Assembly: GCA_021234155.1 (NCBI GenBank)
Contig: JAJEKV010000049.1
Location: 5,203,001-5,267,000 of the forward strand
DNA from: Isoetes taiwanensis
Lineage: Eukaryota > Streptophyta > Lycopodiopsida > Isoetales > Isoetaceae
Direction of reading: 5' to 3'
DNA: 64,000 nucleotides
Shown here: piece by piece, positions 56,581 through 64,000 of the stretch
Position numbering within the stretch: position 1 is the stretch's first letter
How the letters are laid out: the number at the start of each line of letters is the position of its first letter
Notes under the pieces: model-generated
Databases searched by the model: none
What the model was told of the DNA's origin: nothing
The model's input: the letters and a program-made list of their open reading frames with translations, nothing else
Program-made: the position numbers and the translations under genes

Positions 56581-59010
56581 TACTATATCCGAACTTCTCC
56601 TGCTCCTGTCGTGCCCTTGTTTCCCAACTCGTATAGGACTAGGTAGTCAGCAAATGCCCTCTGCTTTTCTGCATCTCTTCCCACATATTTACACGTGCCC
56701 GACATTGCCGGGCATAAGTTGAGATGCATCTCAAGACTTTGTGGAACTTATCGATTCCCTATATTGTTGATGTTAGAGTTGGGATGTATCTCAAAGACTG
56801 ACATTAGGACACATTGACTTTAGCATAATTTTCGATTCGAAGTTAGCAATCATACCATAATAAGGGGCAACTTGTTCACAAAGACAGCATTCTCAAGCTC
56901 TGTATAACACATCTATGCAAAGTTCAAACAACCTATGATCCCATATAGTATTTATGGATTGTAGAGTTCACTTCATTAATATTGTTAATTGTCCTGCTCC
57001 TTGTCATGCCCTTGCGTCGAGAAAGGGGGGAATTTGAGGATTGGCACATTCGTGCGGTGGATGTCCAGTTTTTCTTTTCGAGGATGTTTCCTCGGACACG
57101 AGCCATCATTTTGACGGTCGGATTAACAAATGGAGTTGTTTTGGTGCCCCGATACTTAAACCCTATTGAATTCGTAGGGTTTGGGATTCGGCAGCCTTCC
57201 CTACCACCGAAGTGCTCGAGAACTTGCGTGCGGGGTTCCCTAGAGGGCTTGAAGAGAAACCCCAAGGGGGAGGAAGAAAACACCCTCCCCAGGTACTATA
57301 TATCCAAACTTGTCCCCGCTCCTTGTCGGTGCCCTTAAGGCCGAGAAAGGGGGAATTTGGGGATTGCCACATTCGTGCAGAGGATGTCCAGTTTTTCTTT
57401 TTGAAGATGTTTCCTCGGACACGAACTACCATTTTGACGGTCGGATTAACAAATGGAGCTGTTTTGATGTTCGATACTTAAACCCTATTGAATTCGTAGG
57501 GTTTGGGATTCGCAGCCTCTCCCTACCACCAAGTGCTCTCGAGAACTTATGCGTGCAGTGGTTCCCTCGAGGGCTTGAAGAGAAACCCCAAGGGGGGGAA
57601 GAAAACACCCTCCCCAAGTACTATATATCCAAACTTGTCCCGCTCCCTTGCCGGTGCCTTTGGGCGAGAAAGGGGGAATTTGGGGATTGGCACATCTGCG
57701 GTGGTGGATATCCAGTTTTTCTTTTCGAGGATGTTTCCTCGAACACGAGCTACCATTTTGAGGGTCGGATTAACACAGAGCCGCTTTTGATGTTCGGATA
57801 CTTAAACCCTATTGAATTGTGAGGGTTTGGGATTCGCAGCCTTCCCTACCACCGGGTGCTCGAGAACTTGCGCAAGTGTGGTTCCCTCGAGGGCTTGAAG
57901 AGAAACCCCAAGAGTGGGGGGGGGGAGAAAACACCCTTCCCAAGTACTATATATCCAAACTTGTCCTGCTCCTTGCCGTGCCCTTGCGTCGAGAAAGGGG
58001 GGAATTTGGGGATTGGCATATTCGTGTGGTGGATGTCTAGTTTTTCTTTTCGAGGATGTTTCCTCAAACACGAACTACCATGTTGACGGTCGGATTAACA
58101 AACGGAGCAGTTTTGATGCTCCGATACTTAAACCCTATTGAATTCATAGTGTTTGGGATTTGGCAGTCTTCCCTACCACCGAAGTGCTCGAGAACTTGCG
58201 TGCAGGGTTTCCTCGAGGGCTTGAAGAGAAACCCCAAGGGGGAGGAAGAAAACACCCTCCTGTGTACTATATATCCAAACTTGTCCCGCTCCTTGTCGCA
58301 CCCCCTAAGGCCAAGAAAGGGGAATTTGGGGATTGGCACATTAGCATGGGTGGATGTCCAGTTTTTTTTTTTCAAGATTTCCTCGCATTACCCAGCTACC
58401 ATTTTGACCGGCCGAATTAACAAATGGAGCTGTTTTGGTGCCCCGATACGTAAACCCTATTGAATTCGTAGGGTTTGGGATTCGGCAGCCTTCCCTACCA
58501 CCGAAGTGCTCGAGAACTTGCGTGCAAGGTTCCCTCGAGGGCTTGAAGAGAAACCCCAAGGGGGAGGAAGAAAACACCCTCCCCGCCCTGCTCCTTGTCG
58601 TGCCCTTGCGTCGAGAAAGGGGGGAATTTGGGGATTGGCACATTCGTGCGGTGGATGTCCAGTTTTTCTTTCGAGGATGTTTCCTCAGACACGAGCTACC
58701 ATTTTGACGGTCGGATTAACAAACGGAGCCTTGTCTTGTTTCCCAACTCGTATAGGACTGGGTAGTCAGCAAATGCCCTCTGCTTTCTGCATCTCTTCCC
58801 ACATATTTACATGTGACATTGCCAGGCATAATTAAGTTGAGATGCATCTCAAGACTTTGTGACATTAGAACTTATTGATTCCCTATATTGTTGATGTTAG
58901 AGTTGGGATATGTATCTCAGAGACTTTGTGACATTAGGACATATTGATTTTAGCATAATTTTCGATTCGAAGTTAGCAATCATACCATAATAAGGGGCAA
59001 CTTGTTCACT
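56581..59010 (+). repeat. Higher-order satellite: ~323-bp units between two ~270-bp flanking repeats
   Basis: From about 56992 to 58732 there are five full and one partial unit. The inner marker AAACCCTATTGAATTCG starts at 57158, 57480, 57804, 58130 and 58452, giving periods of 322-326 bp. Outer repeats starting TTGTTTCCCAACTCGTATAG occur at 56617 and about 58738, 2.1 kb apart. A piece of the unit (CTATATCCGAACTT...) lies before the first outer repeat, implying a larger repeat. Each unit is open in several frames because of its composition, but I do not regard these as genes. Confidence 0.9.
57158..57182 (+). repeat. Telobox-like inverted repeat in satellite unit 1
   Basis: AAACCCTA and TAGGGTTT form a perfect 8-bp stem around TTGAATTCG. 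The arm equals the plant telobox. Other units carry it at 57480-57504 and 58452-58476, with mutated arms at 57804 and 58130. Confidence 0.85.
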
Positions 59011-59328
59011 ACATGTACAAAATTAATACCATTAAGTACATTCTATCAAACCTTATAGTATTTTGCAAACCTTAATATACAGTATACAAAAACTTGTACA
59101 TGCATACCCCACAAACGAGGATCGCTATGTACGGTCCGGATCTTGGAATAAAGGGCAAATATGCCCATCCGACAGCTCTCGTTGCCCGGAGTAACCCCCC
59201 GTGTGAATATGCACCCAAACCAAAGGGGGTTTAAGGGGGATTTTAATTTAAATGTGTTAAATGCAATGGTTTATGTTAATAATGTTAATGGTAGTTGTGT
59301 GCTGATTGTTATATTAAAAAAAATTTTG

Positions 59329-59343
59329 GGCCCTTCGGGCCCT
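59329..59343. terminator. GGGCCC-TTC-GGGCCC hairpin
   Basis: Perfect 6-bp GC stem with a 3-base loop directly after an A-rich/T run; listed as a structural hairpin only, since this is eukaryotic DNA. Confidence 0.3.
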
Positions 59344-59469
59344 AACTAAAACAAACATAGGTAAACTTTATGGGCCTAAATATTAATTACTAAAAAGCAC
59401 AATAAGGGTTAAGACAAATAAATTATTTCCATGGCAAATGGATTCAATTGATGATTGCATGTATGCATT

Positions 59470-59620
59470 CTTATATACATGGCATTCAAGTATTACCCAT
59501 TTTTCTCAAAAACAAATGAATAAGCCGCTTAAGAATTTCCTAGCACTCTATATATACATGGCATTGGATATTCCCCATTCTTCTCAAAATAGTCAATAAG
59601 CCGCTTAAAGGAAGCCCTGA
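59470..59620. repeat. Diverged tandem duplication, about 75-95 bp
   Basis: TATACATGGCATT...CCCATT-TTCTCAAAA...AATAAGCCGCTTAA occurs twice, at about 59473-59535 and 59553-59612. Confidence 0.75.
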
Positions 59621-61639
59621 CGAGACACTCTTGCAGTATCACAAATGATGCAAAGATTGTCTTCTTGCCCTTGTAATTGCAACATTCATTCTCGCGTTGA
59701 TCACAAAGAAACCCCACCTATGGCAACATTCATTACCAACAGGTTAAGACATGTTCCTCGTGCATGTGCTAACTTGAAAGAAAAACTTCACATACAAAAA
59801 TATTTGTTTGCTCACCTCTCGAGAGCATTTGAACGAACCATAGAAATAATAATTGCTTCTTTCTCTCAAACCTTGAAACCCATCTACTATGCTTTGATTT
59901 CTAGCCCACTTAATAAATTTTCTTGATTTCAACCTGTTCTAGAAATTTGAACCTATAAGAAAAAAGTTGAGTGCTCAATCAACAAATTTGGAACATCAAA
60001 TAAACATCAAATGTTCTAGTTTCTCATTTTCTCTAACACATCTATTAGTTGTTTGCGCATGCAGACTCTATGATGATCATCTCAATTTGGAGTAATACAC
60101 AAACATCACAAGAGTCATTTAAACATCGGATAAAGGGAGTAGATAACATTGAACACGATGTCAATCTAAGGAGACAACAATAGCATATTGCTCCTTAATG
60201 GTGTTTAAACTTTGCACAACATTGACTTGCACCACAATCCTTAGGCTTGGCAAAGAAGCTCGAGGTTTTACTACACCTTTCGAGAGAGTCGATGTGAATA
60301 ATTGCAGCCTTTATAATCTATTGGGCTTTTGAAGGATTGTGAACTCCTAGATTCCCAACCCACCTTAGCAAGCAGGGGCATTTAGAATAGAATGGCAAGG
60401 ATTCAAATCCCATATTTGCAAGCTAATTATTTCTAAAGCTGTAATATCTTGACAGCACTGCTAGAGTAAAGTGAGCCATGTTATGGTGGTTGGCTGCATA
60501 GGAGATTATTGATAAATTCCTCTGCTTCATCCAAACACCGGCACAAAGAAGGTTACGATTGCTCCTCCTTAAGCAAAATGTTATGGATTCTACTCATGCA
60601 AAGGAAAAAAAAGACAATCGTGTGTGATCAAACTGCATGGCTACAAAGTGTAAAGGATATAACATCATTTGGCATGTGGCTCTAAGGCGCATCACTCCAA
60701 AAAGATGGAGCACCTCCTCACCACACCCTTGATAAGCATAAAAGTCGCAAGCATGGAGGTGCATGTAACAACATCCGGCTTCTTCATTGTGCGAAATATA
60801 TCCAATGCAAAGTGTCTAAACCGCCACATTTCCCATACATGTCCACTAGAGCATTTCCCTCTTTGCGGCAATGTCTAACTCGACCGAACTTGCTACAACA
60901 TAAGCATGTATGTGTTTACCTTGAGCTAGTTGAGGGCAAAGACATGCATCAAGAATGCTAAAAACAAAACCATAATGTTGTGCGGAGCCAATCCGTGTAC
61001 CTTGCTCCTTGAAAAAGTTTTATAGCTTACGTGCGGGCGGATTCAAATATCGCCATACACATTCTCGGGGGTAAAAGGGGTCCAATACCGGGGTTTGGGA
61101 ATGGATATACGAGATCTCTGAAATCATGCATGGAAGTCCTAGCACAGCTCTCCTGATACGATGCATCCATTGGACCTCTCTCGTTCTTCCCACCATCTGG
61201 GTAGCCATCCATACACTCGGCCAAGGCAAAAAAAAAAGCTTCTAAGAAATGCGACGTAGGGCTTTGAGGCGTTCCTTTCTCTCCCGTGGCCGTCTAGTCC
61301 CATCTCACATGCTACAAATCAGACGACCTTTAGGGAAATTCCAAATACACCACCCAACTTTTAACTGCAAAATCTGTTGGAGATTGTTGGAGATGTAAGA
61401 TAGGTTTTCCAATCCGGATATGGAAGTGCTTGCATAGACCAGACCCTAATCCACACAACCCTAAAAATAATGGGAGGATATTGACACCCACCACACGATT
61501 TGCCCCTTTTTCTAAAATCAACGGCTAACAAAATGGTGCACTCTAGAAATACTATTTAGTACACCTGGATGAATACGGCCACCAAATCATATGAAAACCT
61601 TAGAGACAAAAGCACAAAAAAAACCCCCTGTTATAATGC
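59621..61639. other. Intergenic, nothing recognised
   Basis: Short frames on both strands (for example 60669-60878 and 61020-61229) have no domain or codon support. Confidence 0.4.
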
Positions 61640-61865
61640 TACATATTCACAAAGACAACATTCTCAAACTTTGTATAAGACATCTATGCAAAGTTCAAAC
61701 AACCTACGATTCTATATAGTGTTTATGGATTGTAGAGTTCTTCATTAATATTGTTAACATCTCATGGCCACTTCCTCAAACGATGTGAGCAGAGAACATA
61801 TGGGTGCTCTAAGCATACATATCGATTCGAATTTAGAAACCATGCCATAATAAGGGCAATCTGAA
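61640..61865 (+). repeat. Relic of the satellite flank at 56876-56990
   Basis: TTCACAAAGACAACATTCTC, GCAAAGTTCAAACAACCTA and TTTATGGATTGTAGAGTTC match the sequence before the array. ATGCCATAATAAGGGCAA matches the outer repeat end. Confidence 0.8.
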
Positions 61866-63224
61866 TAATTGAGGTGTTCTTTCAAAGCCTTGAGGTATGC
61901 AGTTTTAGCCGTTAAAACAAATTTGATTCAAGCTATGTACAATGTGTAGGTCCTTTAATGCAAGTTGTGTAATAAATAGCATATGCATTTGAAAGTTCAG
62001 TTAGGCCTTCAGAGGCACTTGTGTTAAGCTTTGAGAAATCTACTCATGTGTTAAGGTTTGTGGATACACTTGTTTTGCCTAGTAATATTGATGGCTCATG
62101 GCTTATATAGTTGCGCTATTACTTTGCTTTAAAGATCCGTGATGCTGCCTAATTTGCAAAGGGGTCCAATACCTCGAAGAGGCATTTTGTGAATCTGGTG
62201 GTGCTGTTATTCAATGTTACAAGATCAAATGGATTCTAGAGTCGAACATATTTTGACTTCATGGCTATGGTTGGAAAACCATAGTATAATGTGGATAATG
62301 CGGTTTGACCCCATCAAAAAAATATACAGACGAACAAAAGAGTCTGGAAGACATTAGATCAAGAATATTCCTAAAGAAAGGTGCAAAACATGGCAAAGTA
62401 GAAAAATAGTAATGCCTCTTCTCTATGGTCTGAGGCATAAGTCAGAAATGCTAGTATTATTTAAGTATGTGTCTATAAACTATCGATTTGTCAGGTCTCT
62501 TCTTAAGCCATTTCTCATGGTGTTTTTGAAATTTAGACCAAATTCACCTTGAATACAACTCTCTTTCAATTGCCGCATTTCTTCATGAGGCTCATGGTGT
62601 TACATCCGCTTAGACCAACTTTACATTTGTGCCAATGCAGAAGGGCATAAGTAGTTTTTGTGTTATCCCAAAGGAAATTGGTTTTCAACACCTTTATAGA
62701 AAGCATGGGTACAACATTGAGAAGTAAAAGATGAAAACATTGTAATGCATACCTTGAAAACTATTAATACAATGTAGGAAGTACTTGCTTCAACATGTTC
62801 AATTTGCAATAGCTTCACCTCCTAAACAAACATGGATTTCAAATGAAGCATGTCACAGCCTTCTTGCAAAAAAAGTGACCAACTTATTGCATTGAACCAT
62901 TTTGTTGCATTATTTACCTATGAACATAATAAAGTTAACAAATGACGAATCACGATGTGGTTAACATAATTAACGTTTCAATCCATTTTTTTACGTTTTG
63001 ATTGATGTTCGTCTCGAAACCTAACTTGCAGATCTGTCACTAAACCTAAATTCCGAATCAGCCATCCTGGGAAAATGATGCTGCCGAGAATCCGAAGCTA
63101 GTGGAGGAATTGCCATGATAACAAGGGACGACGCATTTGCTTCGGAGCTCTCCAACGGATCTACAAAGCCCATATAGGTAAACCTCTTACATGAAAACAT
63201 CCATCCGGTTTTTTATTTTGCAAC
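61866..63224. other. Intergenic; upstream of the SAM ORF
   Basis: No gene is seen. A short ATG-led stretch at about 63115-63178 ends in a donor-like ATAG|GTAAAC and could be a 5' exon or leader. Confidence 0.3.
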
Positions 63225-63785
63225 ATGGCTAAGGAAGTGCCAGTACCGTCCATAGCAGAAGTTTTAAAGTGGGAGCCAGCACATGTATCTTCCTATATTG
63301 TCAAACGTTTTCCATGTGTTTGTGATGAGATTGAGCCTGCAATTCATGAAAATCGCATTTTTGGGATATCTTTTTTGAGCTTGGAGTTGGGTGATTGGCT
63401 AAAGTTGGGTTCTGTAGTAGGAATAACTGCTGGAATTGTTGCATTGAGAAATCAGATTAAGCAGCAACAGGTTTTTACAAATAGTACGGGTGCAAACAGT
63501 GTAGGTGCAGGCAATTTTTCCATCTCTAATTCTAAAGCTGGACCATCTGTTGATGTTTCTGGAACATCTATTTCTATTCTGGATGGGAAAAAGAATCACA
63601 AGCCTGCCACCAACACATTGGAGCAGTTTGGGCAAATGAGTTCTACTAAAATTCCAGACTCACATGTTGTTTTCAACAATTTAAGTAGAGGATCTGACAA
63701 AAATGGCAGATTAGCCCACTTTGCCCAATATGTGAGCGGTGCATTGAAACATTGGAGCACTGTTTATATTTGTGTGCAGAGCTGA
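63225..63785 (+). CDS. SAM-domain-like ORF, partly fused to LINE sequence
   Basis: ATG at 63225 (GCAACATGGC) opens a 186-residue frame. Residues 1-80 look like a sterile alpha motif: LKWEPAHVSSYIVKRFPCV, then HENRIFGISFLSLELGDWLK and LGSVVGITAGIVALRNQIK, which keep the W-V, F-I-G-LL-L and LG-G-L-I spacing of SAM. SAM domains mediate protein-protein or RNA binding. Residues 85-150 are low-complexity Ser/Asn/Gly sequence. The last about 40 residues lie on LINE DNA read in the wrong frame (see next feature), so the natural protein must end or splice earlier. The host gene is not recognised. Confidence 0.45.
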   Translation: MAKEVPVPSIAEVLKWEPAHVSSYIVKRFPCVCDEIEPAIHENRIFGISFLSLELGDWLKLGSVVGITAGIVALRNQIKQQQVFTNSTGANSVGAGNFSISNSKAGPSVDVSGTSISILDGKKNHKPATNTLEQFGQMSSTKIPDSHVVFNNLSRGSDKNGRLAHFAQYVSGALKHWSTVYICVQS

Positions 63786-64000
63786 GTAGTCTTAGGTCTT
63801 GGCTGCATTCTCTTTTTGGAGTATCTTTGGATAGTCAGCACTTTCTTTTGGGTATTTATCCAAATCAGTGGACTGCTTCTAAAAGGATTGCATTTCACAT
63901 GGCAAAGTCTTGGCTAATATGGAGTGTATGGAAGCGAAGACGAAGAAAGGTCTTTTATGATAAGCGTATTTCTTCTCAGGTGGTGCTTCAAGAAATTCGT
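63690..64000 (+). pseudogene. LINE ORF2 C-terminal zinc-knuckle region
   Basis: In a frame different from the SAM ORF, QISPLCPICERCIETLEHC continues with LYLCAELSSLRSWLHSLFG and WSVWKRRRRKVFYDKRI, open to the window edge. The CP-C...ETLEHCL..C pattern followed by a Trp-rich tail is the zf-RVT end of plant LINE ORF2. It follows a TGA at about 63692 and has no RT in front of it. Confidence 0.7.

Noticed and set aside
57310..57822. Long overlapping open frames in the satellite array
   Set aside because: They arise from the stop-poor repeat unit, occur on both strands and change frame from unit to unit.
61020..61229. Two overlapping minus-strand ORFs with Trp-rich peptides
   Set aside because: Short, in competing frames, with no recognisable motif.

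Overview
The window is repeat-rich nuclear DNA of a land plant, most likely one with a large transposon-filled genome; a gymnosperm fits but is not proven. Pointers are a plant chromovirus (Ty3/gypsy with chromodomain), a Ty1/copia element with an initiator-Met tRNA primer site, a Helitron with plant-type termini, a broken copy of a NARROW LEAF1-like gene, telobox-like motifs, and introns with GT..AG borders. Nothing looks prokaryotic. I see no rRNA, tRNA or CRISPR array, and no intact host gene.

Layout. 1-4.9 kb: end of a decayed chromovirus pol, its polypurine tract and the start of its 3' LTR. 5.4-6.7 kb: LINE endonuclease fragment. 8.9-10.8 kb (minus): gypsy gag-protease fragment. 11.6-15.4 kb (minus): candidate Helitron carrying exon-like gene pieces. 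17.1-25.5 kb: an intron-containing retroelement with a Penelope-type reverse transcriptase, a novel first ORF and ~627-bp direct repeats (pseudo-LTRs). 26.0-30.5 kb: decayed transposase-like gene whose long intron holds a low-complexity tract and, antisense, a possible fossil of a rhabdovirus nucleoprotein gene. 30.8-32.3 kb (minus): split Ulp1-type protease gene, convergent with the transposase. 34.0-39.0 kb (minus): complete, young copia insertion with 5-bp target duplication but with the RT core deleted. 39.4-40.8 kb (minus): LINE ORF1 fragment split by a MITE. 41.1-41.8 kb (minus): unrecognised pseudogene. 41.8-42.7 kb: LINE ORF1 fragment. 43.7-44.5 kb (minus): transposase-like fragment. 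47.3-49.1 kb: CACTA/EnSpm-like transposase remnant. 49.5-53.1 kb: LINE ORF2 in two opposite-facing halves, with a palindrome-rich minisatellite between them. 54.7-55.3 kb: NARROW LEAF1-like pseudogene. 56.6-59.0 kb: tandem array of ~323-bp units, each with a telobox-like inverted repeat. 63.2-64.0 kb: SAM-domain ORF running into a LINE C-terminal fragment.

The most interesting system is at 17.1-25.5 kb. It appears to be a largely intact Penelope-like retroelement with two long ORFs, each opening exactly at a splice-acceptor-like AG. A candidate N-terminal exon lies at the far end, just before the second repeat, as expected for a head-to-tail unit. The second is the pairing at 26-32 kb of a transposase-like gene with a convergent Ulp1 protease gene. 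Most other coding signals are broken by stops and frameshifts.

All family calls come from reading motifs by eye; no database search was possible.
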